From positions 1 to 52,866 of the forward strand of contig JAKURY010000016.1 of assembly GCA_022452145.1 (NCBI GenBank): a stretch of DNA of 52,866 bases. The letters are read 5' to 3'. Both the position numbers and the translations under genes were made by a program. Every line of letters starts with the position of its first letter. Position 1 is the stretch's first letter. Below are positions 21,727 to 30,139 of this stretch, in pieces. This DNA comes from Acidimicrobiales bacterium. Its GTDB lineage: Bacteria; Actinomycetota; Acidimicrobiia; Acidimicrobiales; MedAcidi-G1. The notes under the pieces were generated by a model, which saw only the letters and a program-made list of their open reading frames with translations, did no database searches and was not told the origin of the DNA.

Positions 21727-23915
21727 TGGTGCCCCCCGCAGCAACCCGAAAGGCCGCCAGGAAGAAGCAGCCGGCAGCAGCGGCCGACGGTTCGACCGCC
21801 GGGAGGAAGCCCGCCGCAGCAACCCGGAAGGCCGCCGGGAAGAAGAAGCCGACAGCAGCAACCCGGAAGGCCGCCGGGAAGGGCGGCAACGGCTACGACG
21901 CCGACGCCATCCAGACCCTGGAGGGCATGGAGGCGGTCCGCAAGCGTCCCGGCATGTACATAGGCGGCACGGGTTCGCCGGGGTTGATGCACCTGGTCTG
22001 GGAGCTGGTGGACAACGCCGTCGACGAGGCGGCAGCCGGCTTCGCCAACCGCATCGAGATCACCCTGCACCGCGACCACTCGGTCGAGGTGGCAGACAAC
22101 GGCCGTGGCATCCCGATCGACCGGCACACCAAGCGCAAGGTCTCGGCTCTCGAGGTCGTGCTCACCGAGCTGCACGCCGGCGGCAAGTTCGGCGGCGGCG
22201 CCTACGGCGCGTCGGGCGGGCTGCACGGGGTCGGCGCATCGGTGGTGAACGCCCTCTCCGCCAAGCTGGTGGCACAGGTGGATCGTGACGGGTCCACCCA
22301 CGAGCTGGCCTTCCGGGAACGGGTAGCGGGCCATTTCTCCGGGTCGTCGTTCACGGCGGGCCACCAGCTGGAGAAGGTCAAGCGGATCTCCAAGAACAAG
22401 ACGGGCACGCGCATCCGCTTCTGGCCGGACCGCGAAATCTTCGACTCCGAGGCACGCATCGACGCCGACCAGGTCCGGGCGCGGGTCGTCCAGGCCTGCT
22501 TCCTGGTGCCCGGCGTGAAGATCCGCGTTGTCGACAAGCGGGCCGGGGGCTCGGCGGATCCGTTCGAGTTCGTGTCCCGTGGCGGCCTTGCCGACCTCGT
22601 CGACCACCTCTCCACCGGCGGCAACGCCTGCGAGGTGATCACGCTGTCGGGCATCGACACCTTCGAAGAGCGGGTGCCTGTGGACGGCAAGATGAGCGAC
22701 GTCGAAAGGGAGTGCATCGTCGAGGTGGCCCTCCGGTGGGTGAAGGGCTACGAGACGAGGGTGGAGTCGTTCGTGAACACGATCCCCACCAGCCAGGGCG
22801 GCACGCACACCGCTGGCTTCGACCGAGCCCTCACCAGGGCCGTGAACGACGTCCTGTTGAAGGACACCCGCAAGTTGGCCAAGCTGGCCAGGGAGAACAA
22901 CCACCGGGCCACCAGGGAGGACGTCCAGGAGGGCCTGGTTGCCGCCTGCAAGGTCGTGTTCCCGGAACCGCAGTTCCGTGGCCAGACCAAGCAGGAGCTG
23001 GGCACACCGGCCATCGAGAAGATCGTCTACGACGTGGTCAAGCGGGGCATCACGGACTGGTTCAGCGGTAGCGGCCCCAAGACGCACATCACCGCCGTCC
23101 GGGACAAGCTGGCCAACGCGGTCATCAACCGGGTGAGCTCCAGGCAGCTGCTGGAGACGCGCCGCAGGGCGGCGAGCATGGGCTCGACGGGCATGCCCGA
23201 CAAGTTGGCAGACTGCCGGACCCACGGTCCGGACTCCGAGCTGATCATCGTCGAGGGCGACTCGGCCGCCGGGCCGGCCAAGGCCGGACGCAACGCCGAG
23301 TACATGGCCATCCTCCCGCTGCGAGGCAAGGTCGTGAACGCCGGCAAGGCGACCCTAAAGCAGGTGCTGGACAACGCCGAGGCCCAGGCCCTCTTCACGG
23401 CGATCGGTGCCGGTTCCGGAAAGGACTTCGACCTGGACGCCGCCCGGTACGGCCGAATCGTGATCCTCTGCGACGCCGACGTGGACGGCAGCCACATACG
23501 GTGCCTGCTCCTCACCCTGATCCACGAGTACATGCGACCCCTGTTGGAAGCCGGTCGCGTGTACGCGGCCCAGCCGCCCCTCTACTCCTGCCGTATGGGC
23601 GACACCATCTACCGGGCCTTCTCTGACGAGGAACGCGACGAGATCACGGCCAGGTTGACCAAGGGGGGACGCAAGGCCGAGAACCTGAGGTGGAACCGCT
23701 TCAAGGGGCTGGGCGAGATGAACGTCGAGGAGTTGGCAGAGTGTGCCCTCGACCCCGAGACCCGCATCCTCAAACGCCTGACCATGGCGGAAGGCGCGGC
23801 CGCCAAGCGGGCCTCCGAGCTCTTCGACATCCTGATGGGGACCGACGTGGGCAGGCGCCGCGACTACCTGGTCGCAAACAGCGCCCTGCTGGATCCCGGC
23901 GTCCTCGACATCTAG
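21726..23915 (+). CDS. parE: DNA topoisomerase IV-type subunit B (ParE/GyrB family) with basic repeat tail
   Basis: The ATPase subunit of the pair, 729 aa. GHKL ATPase motifs are ELVDNAVDEA, VADNGRGIPID and GGLHGVGASVVNAL; the Toprim motifs are IVEGDSAAGPA and CDADVDGSHIRCLL. The C-terminus has RWNRFKGLGEMNVEEL. The first 50 residues are an extra tail rich in Ala, Lys and Arg with three AATRKAA units, like histone H1 or HU tails; a normal family member begins near YDADAIQTLEGMEAVRKRPGMYIG. ATG 21726 overlaps the parC stop. The tail probably binds DNA, which is an inference from composition. Confidence 0.92.
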   Translation: MVPPAATRKAARKKQPAAAADGSTAGRKPAAATRKAAGKKKPTAATRKAAGKGGNGYDADAIQTLEGMEAVRKRPGMYIGGTGSPGLMHLVWELVDNAVDEAAAGFANRIEITLHRDHSVEVADNGRGIPIDRHTKRKVSALEVVLTELHAGGKFGGGAYGASGGLHGVGASVVNALSAKLVAQVDRDGSTHELAFRERVAGHFSGSSFTAGHQLEKVKRISKNKTGTRIRFWPDREIFDSEARIDADQVRARVVQACFLVPGVKIRVVDKRAGGSADPFEFVSRGGLADLVDHLSTGGNACEVITLSGIDTFEERVPVDGKMSDVERECIVEVALRWVKGYETRVESFVNTIPTSQGGTHTAGFDRALTRAVNDVLLKDTRKLAKLARENNHRATREDVQEGLVAACKVVFPEPQFRGQTKQELGTPAIEKIVYDVVKRGITDWFSGSGPKTHITAVRDKLANAVINRVSSRQLLETRRRAASMGSTGMPDKLADCRTHGPDSELIIVEGDSAAGPAKAGRNAEYMAILPLRGKVVNAGKATLKQVLDNAEAQALFTAIGAGSGKDFDLDAARYGRIVILCDADVDGSHIRCLLLTLIHEYMRPLLEAGRVYAAQPPLYSCRMGDTIYRAFSDEERDEITARLTKGGRKAENLRWNRFKGLGEMNVEELAECALDPETRILKRLTMAEGAAAKRASELFDILMGTDVGRRRDYLVANSALLDPGVLDI
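21738..21881 (+). repeat. 27-base repeats encoding AATRKAA units in parE
   Basis: Three 27-base units occur at 21738-21764, 21816-21842 and 21855-21881. The second and third are identical; the first differs at two bases. They encode the H1-like tail of ParE and are not strictly adjacent. Confidence 0.85.
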
Positions 23916-23925
23916 GACGCCGACC

Positions 23926-24753
23926 GTGCCCGACCTGCCCCGCTCCTTCTCGCCCTCCTCTGCCGGGACCTGGAACCAGTGCCCCCAGAGGTGGCGCTAC
24001 CGCTACATACAGAAGCTCCCCGACCCGCCGGGTGAACCGGCCCTGCTGGGAACGTTCGCCCACCGCGTGCTGGAACTGCTGTGTGCCGAGCCGGCGGCTG
24101 ACCGTACCGTCGAACGCGCCAGGGAACTGGCTGGACAGGCGTGGCCGGAAACGGCGGACAACCCCGAGTTCCAGGCCCTCGGACTCGACGACGACGCCCA
24201 GCGGGCCTTCCGCTGGCGTGCCTGGACGGCCATCCACGGACTCTGGTCGCTTGAGGACCCCGCCGGTGTCGACGTCCGGGCCACCGAACAGAGGGTCTCG
24301 GCCGACGTGGCCGGCGTGCCGTTCTTCGGCATCGTGGACCGGTTGGACGCCGACGAGGACGGCCTGGTCATCACCGACTACAAGTCGGGTAGGACACCAC
24401 GACCCCCGGAGCGGTCGAAGTCCCTGGACCAGGTCCTGCTCTACGCGGCTGCCGTTGAGGACAGCACCGGCGAGCGCCCACACCGCGCCCGGCTGCTCTA
24501 CCTTGGCAGCGAGATCATCGAGACCGCCGTCACCATCGACGCGCTCGGCGCCACTACCGGCAGGTTCTCCGAATCGTGGCGTCAGGTCGGCAAGGCATGC
24601 GCCGAGGACCGGTTCGAGACCCACACCGGGCCGCTCTGCGGTTGGTGCCCGTACGTCGACCGCTGTGAGGATGGGGGACGTGAGGTGAGGCGCCGGGTGG
24701 CCGCCGGCCGGATGCGGGAGGATGCTCCCGCCAGGGTCCTGCTCGGCCTCTGA
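23926..24753 (+). CDS. RecB-family PD-(D/E)XK nuclease with Fe-S cysteines
   Basis: A 275 aa nuclease of the PDDEXK_1/Cas4-like family. The N-terminal part has RSFSPSSAGTWNQCPQRWRYRYIQKLP (first cysteine) and LGTFAHRVLELL. The active site is VDRLDADEDGLVITDYKSGR, with Asp and the Lys of the core motif, followed by QVLLYAAAV. The C-terminal CGWCPYVDRC provides three more cysteines, enough for a 4Fe-4S cluster. Related proteins are widespread in actinobacteria, and a DNA repair role is presumed. There is no CRISPR or cas gene nearby. The GTG start is 10 bases after parE, so it probably shares its transcript. Confidence 0.85.
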   Translation: MPDLPRSFSPSSAGTWNQCPQRWRYRYIQKLPDPPGEPALLGTFAHRVLELLCAEPAADRTVERARELAGQAWPETADNPEFQALGLDDDAQRAFRWRAWTAIHGLWSLEDPAGVDVRATEQRVSADVAGVPFFGIVDRLDADEDGLVITDYKSGRTPRPPERSKSLDQVLLYAAAVEDSTGERPHRARLLYLGSEIIETAVTIDALGATTGRFSESWRQVGKACAEDRFETHTGPLCGWCPYVDRCEDGGREVRRRVAAGRMREDAPARVLLGL

Positions 24754-24763
24754 CCGCCGGCGT

Positions 24764-25072
24764 TCAGTCGGCCCTGCGGCGTCGGCGCCACATGGCCAAC
24801 ACCAGGGCAAACACCGCAACCGCACCGAGCACCCCCAGCCTGTGCAGCAGGTCGGCACGTTCGTCGGTCATCTCGACCGGTGGCGCCTCGAAGGGCCTGA
24901 GTCCATCAGCTGGATCAGGCATCGGGGTCCCGTTGCCGGCCGCCGGTGCCTCACTCCCAGCCGCCGCCGGGTCCGCCTCCCGATCCGGCACGGCCTCCAG
25001 CAGGCCGTCCACCGGACTGTCCACCGATGGCGAGGGTCGGGTCCGACGAGCCTGCGGGTCATAGGTGGGCAT
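24764..25072 (-). CDS. Small C-terminally anchored membrane protein next to ParA
   Basis: A 102 aa protein, MPTYDPQARRTRPSP, with a disordered acidic/proline-rich N-terminal part and one C-terminal helix (LHRLGVLGAVAVFALVLAMW) ending in RRRRRAD. The tail suggests a cytoplasmic basic end after the membrane, so the long part may face outward. Its ATG overlaps the parA stop as TGATG, so expression is coupled. No known domain recognised. The pairing with an orphan ParA suggests a polar or membrane anchor for that ATPase, as a guess from context. Confidence 0.65.
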   Translation of the reverse strand: MPTYDPQARRTRPSPSVDSPVDGLLEAVPDREADPAAAGSEAPAAGNGTPMPDPADGLRPFEAPPVEMTDERADLLHRLGVLGAVAVFALVLAMWRRRRRAD

Positions 25073-25905
25073 CAGGTGGGGCTCCCCGGCATCGGCGACT
25101 TGGTTCCGGGCCGTGACCGGGATCCCGTCTGCGGGAGTCGGTCGAGCAGTACATCGAACTCGGCGGCCGCCTCGGCCGCTCCAGGGCGTCGACCCAGGGC
25201 ATGAATTGGCAGTGATTGGGCAGCCGCCTCGGCGACCGCGGCTCGGAGGCGAATCGGTGGCAGGCACGTACCCGGATAGGCCTCCTCCAGCTGCTCGTTC
25301 CAGTAGCGGCCGTCACGGGTCCGGCCCAGGCGGTTCACGGCGATACCCACCACCTCCGGGCGCCCGTCGGTTCGTCGGAGTCGTATCCGCTCGACGGTCT
25401 GGAACATGCGGGCCACGCCGTCGACGGCCCACGCCCCGGGCTCGGTGACCACCAGCACCGCGTCAGCCGCGAACAGGGCGTTGACGGTGAGCAGTCCGAG
25501 CGATGGCGGGCAGTCGATCAGCACCAGCGGCCCCTCGCCACCGGTCAAGGCCCGGAGGGCCATGGCGAGACGGTCCTGGGCTCCCAACGGGTCCGTGGCG
25601 AGCTGCGGCTCCAGAACCGCCAGAGATGGCGACGACGGTACGAGATCCGGTACCGGCCCGAGGTCAGCGGGCCACCCGCTGGGTTCGACGACCGTCGCAA
25701 GGCCTCCCAGCCGTTCCTCGGTCAGGACGTGGTCGACGCCCGGACCGGGTTCGAACACCCCCAACCCCGTCGTGGCGTTCCCCTGCGGGTCCAGGTCAAT
25801 GACGAGGGTCGTCACGCCACGGGCCGAGGCCGACGACGCCAGGCCCAGCACCACGGTGGTCTTACCGACCCCGCCCTTCTGGTTCACAACGGCGATCGCG
25901 ACCAT
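25072..25905 (-). CDS. ParA-family ATPase (orphan)
   Basis: A 277 aa ParA/Soj-type ATPase. The deviant Walker A box is VNQKGGVGKTTVVLGLA, switch I DLDPQGNATTGLG, and Walker B LVLIDCPPSLGLLTVNALFAAD. There is no N-terminal HTH, so it is the short chromosomal type. No ParB gene or parS-like palindrome was seen next to it, and the chromosomal parAB locus normally lies near the origin; this is therefore an orphan that may position another cargo. ATG 25905 is 6 bases after TATGTT. It is divergent from mutM and overlaps a small membrane protein gene. Confidence 0.9.
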   Translation of the reverse strand: MVAIAVVNQKGGVGKTTVVLGLASSASARGVTTLVIDLDPQGNATTGLGVFEPGPGVDHVLTEERLGGLATVVEPSGWPADLGPVPDLVPSSPSLAVLEPQLATDPLGAQDRLAMALRALTGGEGPLVLIDCPPSLGLLTVNALFAADAVLVVTEPGAWAVDGVARMFQTVERIRLRRTDGRPEVVGIAVNRLGRTRDGRYWNEQLEEAYPGTCLPPIRLRAAVAEAAAQSLPIHALGRRPGAAEAAAEFDVLLDRLPQTGSRSRPGTKSPMPGSPT

Positions 25906-25911
25906 GCGGGC

Positions 25912-25917
25912 AACATA
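25912..25917 (-). promoter_or_regulatory. -10 box TATGTT, leaderless start of orphan parA
   Basis: TATGTT is 6 bases upstream of ATG 25905, which is preferred over the in-frame ATG 25923 that lies upstream of the box. Confidence 0.55.
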
Positions 25918-25990
25918 ACCCACCGCAACCGGGCGACCGGGCCGGGCGGGACCGCCGTACGGCCCCGGCCAGCGCCACCGTGGCGACCGT

Positions 25991-25996
25991 TACGCT
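25991..25996 (+). promoter_or_regulatory. -10 box TACGCT, leaderless start of mutM
   Basis: TACGCT is 6 bases upstream of GTG 26003. Confidence 0.6.
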
Positions 25997-26002
25997 GCGC
26001 TG

Positions 26003-26824
26003 GTGCCCGAGCTCCCTGAGGTCGAGATGGTACGCCGCCAGCTCGAACCCCTGGTGTCCGGCGTGGAGATCCTGGGCGGCTGGTCCCATCCGTCCGAGAA
26101 GTTCGCCTCGGCGCCGGAAGCCGCCGGCCACCGCATCTCCGAGGTCTCGCGCCGGGGCAAGTACCTGCTTTTCGGCCTGGAAGGCGTGGCGAACCACCTG
26201 GGTACCGAACGCGAGCTGGTGGTCCACCTGGGAATGACCGGCTCCCTCTACGTCGACCCGACGCCGCCCGACGACGCCTATGTCCGGGCCCGGTGGCTGC
26301 TGGGCGACGGCCGGCACCTCTGGTTCCGCGACGTGCGACGGTTCGGCCGGATCGCGGTCGTGCGCCGCGGTGACCACCGGTCCCTTCCCACCCTCCGGGA
26401 CCTGGGCCCCGAGCCGTTCGACCGGTCGCTGACAGGTACGACCTTCCACCGGTCGCTAGCCACCAGTCGACGACGGATCAAGACCAAGCTCCTGTCACAG
26501 CGACCGATCGCCGGCATCGGAAACATCTACGCCGACGAGGCGCTCTGGCGGTCGGGCATCCACCCCGGCGCCCGCCGGCTGGGTACGGAGCGGTCCGACC
26601 GCCTCCTCGGACACCTCCGGGACGTGCTCACCGAGGCGCTGGACAACGGCGGCACCACGTTGCGGGACTACCGCACGCCGGACCGGGGCACGGGTCGGAA
26701 CCAGCACCGCCTGGACTGCTACGGGAGGGCGGGTCGACCCTGCCGGACCTGCGGCGACGTCCTCACCTCGAGGTCCATCGACCAGCGCACCGCCACCTGG
26801 TGCCCGACCTGCCAGGCCCGGTGA
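26003..26824 (+). CDS. mutM: Formamidopyrimidine-DNA glycosylase MutM
   Basis: Fpg/MutM removes 8-oxoguanine and ring-opened purines from DNA and nicks the abasic site. The N-terminal PELPEVE carries the catalytic proline and glutamate, which need removal of the initiator residue. RRGKYLLF has the conserved lysine. The helix-two-turn-helix is LLSQRPIAGIGNIYADEALWRSGIHP, and the zinc finger is CRTCG with CPTCQ. The length is 273 aa. GTG 26003 is leaderless, which matters here because the second residue must be proline. It is divergent from the ParA gene. Confidence 0.96.
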   Translation: MPELPEVEMVRRQLEPLVSGVEILGGWSHPSEKFASAPEAAGHRISEVSRRGKYLLFGLEGVANHLGTERELVVHLGMTGSLYVDPTPPDDAYVRARWLLGDGRHLWFRDVRRFGRIAVVRRGDHRSLPTLRDLGPEPFDRSLTGTTFHRSLATSRRRIKTKLLSQRPIAGIGNIYADEALWRSGIHPGARRLGTERSDRLLGHLRDVLTEALDNGGTTLRDYRTPDRGTGRNQHRLDCYGRAGRPCRTCGDVLTSRSIDQRTATWCPTCQAR

Positions 26825-26865
26825 CCGACCGTCGGGGGTGCCCCGACCGTCGGTATGCCGACCTC

Positions 26866-26871
26866 TACGCT
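26866..26871 (+). promoter_or_regulatory. -10 box TACGCT, leaderless start of DUF3048 gene
   Basis: TACGCT is 7 bases before GTG 26879 and selects that start over an in-frame ATG at 26855, which lies upstream of the box. Confidence 0.55.
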
Positions 26872-26878
26872 CGACGCC

Positions 26879-28501
26879 GTGAGCCAAACCCGCCGACGCC
26901 GCATCGCGCTCCCGATCGCGGTGCTGGTGGTCGGCCTGGCGACGGTCCCTGCCGTCGCCGGTCCGTACGACGACGAGATCGCCGACCTGAGAACCGACAT
27001 CGTGGGCCGGGAAGCCGAAATCGCCGACCAACGGGACCGCATCGAGGACCAGCACGACCTCATCTCCCGGTATGAGGACGACCTGGTCGGCCTGGACCAG
27101 CAGATCGTCGACACCGATGCGCTGATCGGTGCCGAGGACACCGAACTCCTGATCCTCCCCGTGCGCATGGAGCTGCTCGCCGACCGCTTCATCCACGTGC
27201 TCGCCTCCCGTACCGAGCCGGCGATGCTCCACCAGACCATGGCCATCGACGCCTACCTCAGGAACAACGAGCGCATGAACGCGGTGCTGACACAGTCCGC
27301 CCACCTGGCCGCCGACTCCCTCGACGGGGTACGCGACCGGATGCTCTACGACTCGGTGATCGAGGAGTCCCAACGCCGCCTCGACCTCATCGACGCCGAA
27401 CTGCGGCTGTCGGCCGATGCGGTCCGGGGCCTACGGGTGCTCGTAGACGAAGCCGAGGAGAGACGACTCCAGGCCGTCGACGCCCGCTCCAACACCGTGG
27501 ACTCGAAGCCGGCCATCCGGGTGGCGATCGGTGATGCCCGGACGGCCATCGCCGATGCCCGGACGGCGATCGGTGGGTACGAGGCGGAGATTGGTGGGTA
27601 CGAGGCGGAGATCCTCCGGCTGGAACGGCTGGCGGTCGCCCGCACCTGGACCGGGGTCCAGGGCATCGACCTCGAACGCCCGGCCCTTGCCGTCAAGATC
27701 GACAACGTCACCCGGGCCCACCCCCAGTCTGGCGTAAACGTCGCCGACGTCGTCTACGAGGAGATCGTGGAGGGCGGGGTCACCCGGCTGGTCGCCGTGT
27801 TCCAGTCCACGTCGGCCGACATGGTCGGGCCGGTCCGGTCGGCCCGGACGTCCGACCCGCCACTCCTGGCCGCCTTCGACCATCCCCTCTTCGCCTACTC
27901 GGGAGCCAACAGGGGCACCCGGACGGAGCTCGCCGAATCCACGATCACCGACGTCGGCTACGACACGCTCACTGACGAGTACTGGCGGGACAGGAGCCGC
28001 CGTCCACCGCACAACCTCTACACCTCCACCGATGCACTCTGGGCGCACCACAGCGGACGCACCGCGGTCCCGCCGGCGCCGTTCATCCACCGCTACCCGG
28101 AGCAACCCCTCCACCCTTCGGCCGAGTCGGCAACCGGTGTCAGCATCGACTTCGGCCTGACCGAGGTCGACTACGACTGGAACGGCACCGGATGGGCCCG
28201 TACCCACGGCGGCAACCCGCACGTGGACGACGAGGGCGTGCGGGTGGCGCCTGCCAACGTGGTCGTGCAGTTCGTCGCCTACGGCTGGAGCAAGGCCGAC
28301 TCCCGCTCTCCCGAGGCGAGGACCACCGGAACCGGCATGGCGTGGGTGTTCACCGACGGCCACGTGGTCGTGGGCGAGTGGAACCGGCCCGACGAGTCCC
28401 TCCCGGCCACCTTCTCCGCCGACGGCGAGGCGATCCGGCTCTCACCCGGCAACACCTGGGTAGCTCTGGCCAGGAAGAACACCGCCACCTGGCGGGACTG
28501 A
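26879..28501 (+). CDS. Secreted coiled-coil protein with C-terminal DUF3048 domain
   Basis: A 540 aa exported protein. The signal is RRRRIALPIAVLVVGLATVPAVAG. Residues 30-260 are a long coiled coil (EAEIADQRDRIEDQHDLI, EDDLVGLDQQIVDTD), including four 7-residue repeats encoded by 21-base DNA repeats. The C-terminal part is DUF3048: PALAVKIDNVTRAHPQSGVNVADVVYEEIVEGGVTR, VFQSTSADMVGPVRSARTSD and THGGNPHVDDEGVRVAPANVVVQFV. DUF3048 proteins (YerB-like) are exported or lipid-anchored and poorly understood. The usual member has no coiled coil, so this is a fusion or extension. GTG 26879 is chosen from the TACGCT box. Confidence 0.8.
   Translation: MSQTRRRRIALPIAVLVVGLATVPAVAGPYDDEIADLRTDIVGREAEIADQRDRIEDQHDLISRYEDDLVGLDQQIVDTDALIGAEDTELLILPVRMELLADRFIHVLASRTEPAMLHQTMAIDAYLRNNERMNAVLTQSAHLAADSLDGVRDRMLYDSVIEESQRRLDLIDAELRLSADAVRGLRVLVDEAEERRLQAVDARSNTVDSKPAIRVAIGDARTAIADARTAIGGYEAEIGGYEAEILRLERLAVARTWTGVQGIDLERPALAVKIDNVTRAHPQSGVNVADVVYEEIVEGGVTRLVAVFQSTSADMVGPVRSARTSDPPLLAAFDHPLFAYSGANRGTRTELAESTITDVGYDTLTDEYWRDRSRRPPHNLYTSTDALWAHHSGRTAVPPAPFIHRYPEQPLHPSAESATGVSIDFGLTEVDYDWNGTGWARTHGGNPHVDDEGVRVAPANVVVQFVAYGWSKADSRSPEARTTGTGMAWVFTDGHVVVGEWNRPDESLPATFSADGEAIRLSPGNTWVALARKNTATWRD
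27524..27607 (+). repeat. Four 21-base repeats matching coiled-coil heptads
   Basis: Units 27524-27544, 27545-27565, 27566-27586 and 27587-27607 encode AIGDART, AIADART, AIGGYEA and EIGGYEA. Seven codons per unit equals one heptad, so the coiled coil appears to have grown by DNA duplication. Confidence 0.8.
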
Positions 28502-28519
28502 GCCCGGGATCGCCGGATA

Positions 28520-28542
28520 CGTTCGACGCGTCGTGTCGAACG
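28520..28542. terminator. Hairpin between convergent DUF3048 gene and map
   Basis: CGTTCGAC and GTCGAACG form a perfect eight-base-pair stem around a seven-base loop in the 48-base gap of two convergent genes. No T run on either side. Confidence 0.5.
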
Positions 28543-28549
28543 GTTCGGC

Positions 28550-29491
28550 TCAGGCGGGTGCGACGAGGGCGAACACGTCGGCCGGGACCGTGCCGTCGGA
28601 GGTCACCGTCAACACCTCGATCCCTTCCCCGGTGACCAGCACCGTGTGCTCGAACTGTGCCGTCCGTCGACCATCCAGGGTCACCGCGGTCCAGTCGTCG
28701 TCCCACATCCCACACGCCGGGTCCCCGAGGGTCAGCATGGGCTCCACGGTGAACGTCATCCCCGGCTCGAGCACCGTCCAAGCACGGGGGTCGTGGTAGT
28801 GCGGAACCTGCAACCCGCTGTGGAACTCGGTGCCGATGCCGTGGCCGATGAACTCCCGCACGACTCCCAGCCCGTGTCGGTATGCGTGCCGCTCGATGGC
28901 CCGTCCGATGGCATGGACGGGCCTGCCCGGACCGGCCGCTGCGATCCCGTCGTCCATGGACACCCGGGTCTCGGCCACCAGGCGTCGATCGTGGTCCGAG
29001 ACCTCGCCCACCGGGAACGTCACGGAGGTGTCACCGTGCACCCCGTCCAGGTAGATCGTGACGTCGACGTTCACGATGTCGCCGTCCGCCAGCGACCGGC
29101 TGTCCGGAATCCCGTGGCAGATCACCTCATTCACCGACGTGCAGACCGACTTCGGGTACCCGCGGTAGTTCAACGGGCTTGGGTAGCCGCCACGGGCGAT
29201 GGTGGCCTCGTGGACGATCTCGTCCAGACGGTCGGTGGTGACGCCCGGCGCCACGTGGGGCCCGACCTCCAGCAGAATCTCCGCGGCGGCATGACAGGCC
29301 CGGCGCATCCGCTGGATCTCACCGGGGGTCCGGACCGACGAGGAGGTCGATGGGCCCGGATCGCCAGTGAGGGCGTAGGGCGGCCGGCCGATGGACGCCG
29401 GAACGGCACGGGTCGGACTCAGCAGCCCGGGGCGGACGGGAGGCTCCGACCGGGGAGCGAGGGGTGCCTGTCGGCGCTTCCGCTTGGCCAC
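28550..29491 (-). CDS. map: Methionine aminopeptidase with N-terminal linker
   Basis: A 313 aa type I methionine aminopeptidase that removes initiator methionine from nascent proteins. The metal-binding ligands fall in DIVNVDVTIYLDGVHGDTS (two Asp), FIGHGIGTEFHSG (His), MTFTVEPMLTLGD (Glu) and TAQFEHTVLV (Glu). The first 50 residues are a proline-rich arm (PTRAVPASIGRPPY) as in mycobacterial MetAP1c, which lies over the active-site surface. GTG 29491 is 6 bases after TAGCAT. The gene is convergent with the DUF3048 gene, and its stop lies beside the shared hairpin. Confidence 0.95.
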   Translation of the reverse strand: MAKRKRRQAPLAPRSEPPVRPGLLSPTRAVPASIGRPPYALTGDPGPSTSSSVRTPGEIQRMRRACHAAAEILLEVGPHVAPGVTTDRLDEIVHEATIARGGYPSPLNYRGYPKSVCTSVNEVICHGIPDSRSLADGDIVNVDVTIYLDGVHGDTSVTFPVGEVSDHDRRLVAETRVSMDDGIAAAGPGRPVHAIGRAIERHAYRHGLGVVREFIGHGIGTEFHSGLQVPHYHDPRAWTVLEPGMTFTVEPMLTLGDPACGMWDDDWTAVTLDGRRTAQFEHTVLVTGEGIEVLTVTSDGTVPADVFALVAPA

Positions 29492-29497
29492 CGGCCG

Positions 29498-29503
29498 ATG
29501 CTA
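29498..29503 (-). promoter_or_regulatory. -10 box TAGCAT, leaderless start of map
   Basis: TAGCAT is 6 bases upstream of GTG 29491. Confidence 0.5.
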
Positions 29504-29541
29504 CCGGCGGCCGCAGGATGGGATAGCCAGCCGTTCGTCGG

Positions 29542-29997
29542 TCAGCGGAGGAACCTGCTGACGCTGTCGACCACGCAGGCCGGACGGTCGGAACCCTCGA
29601 CCTCCACGGTGATCCGGATCACCGCCTGGTAGCCACCCGACACCTCGTCGACCTGGACGAGTTCGGCTCCACCCCGGACCCGGGATCCGACGACGACCGG
29701 AGACGGGAACCGGACCTTGTTCGTGCCGTAGTTGATTCCCATCGAGATGCCGTCCACGCGGACGAGGTCGGGGAGCATCTGGTTGGTCAGCGCCAACGTG
29801 AGGTAGCCGTGGGCGATGGTGGCCCCGAACGGACCGGCCGCCGCCCTCACCGGATCCACGTGGATCCACTGGTGGTCGCCTGTGGCCTCGGCGAACAGGT
29901 CGATCCGGTCCTGGTCGACCGTGATCCAGTCGCCGTACCCCAGGTGGGTACCCACGGCGCCGGGGAGTTCGTCGGGGCTTGAGAAGACGGTCGTCAT
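29542..29997 (-). CDS. MaoC-family (R)-specific enoyl-CoA hydratase-like protein
   Basis: A 151 aa single-hotdog MaoC protein. The hydratase-2 motif is present as FAEATGDHQWIHVDPVRAAAGPFGATIAHGYLTLAL, with the catalytic Asp and His. NYGTNKVRFPSPVVVGSRVRGGAELV is the typical middle. It probably hydrates trans-2-enoyl-CoA to the (R)-3-hydroxy form; physiological substrate unknown. ATG 29997 with GGAGAA 7 bases upstream gives a normal leadered start; the frame is open upstream but lies across the next, divergent gene. It is one of few genes here with a good ribosome site. Confidence 0.88.
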   Translation of the reverse strand: MTTVFSSPDELPGAVGTHLGYGDWITVDQDRIDLFAEATGDHQWIHVDPVRAAAGPFGATIAHGYLTLALTNQMLPDLVRVDGISMGINYGTNKVRFPSPVVVGSRVRGGAELVQVDEVSGGYQAVIRITVEVEGSDRPACVVDSVSRFLR

Positions 29998-30139
29998 CAC
30001 TGTTCTCCATCTCGAATCGGCGTCGGACGATGCGTCGTCGGTCGCCATGCCGGCCGCATCCACGATGGTGGCCGACACTACGCTTCGCGTCGACCGAGTG
30101 GCCCGACGGGCTGCGCCGAGAGCGCTAACAGGAGGTGCC

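Noticed and set aside
20397-23225. 942-codon minus-strand ORF across parC-parE
   Set aside because: Shadow of two well-supported topoisomerase genes; arginine/histidine-rich composition without motifs.
23926-24753. Cas4 of a CRISPR system
   Set aside because: The nuclease is Cas4-like in fold and cysteines, but there is no repeat array or other cas gene in the window.
25072-25905. Chromosome partition locus near the origin
   Set aside because: No parB, parS-like 16-base palindrome, dnaA or rsmG gene is present; the ParA is an orphan.
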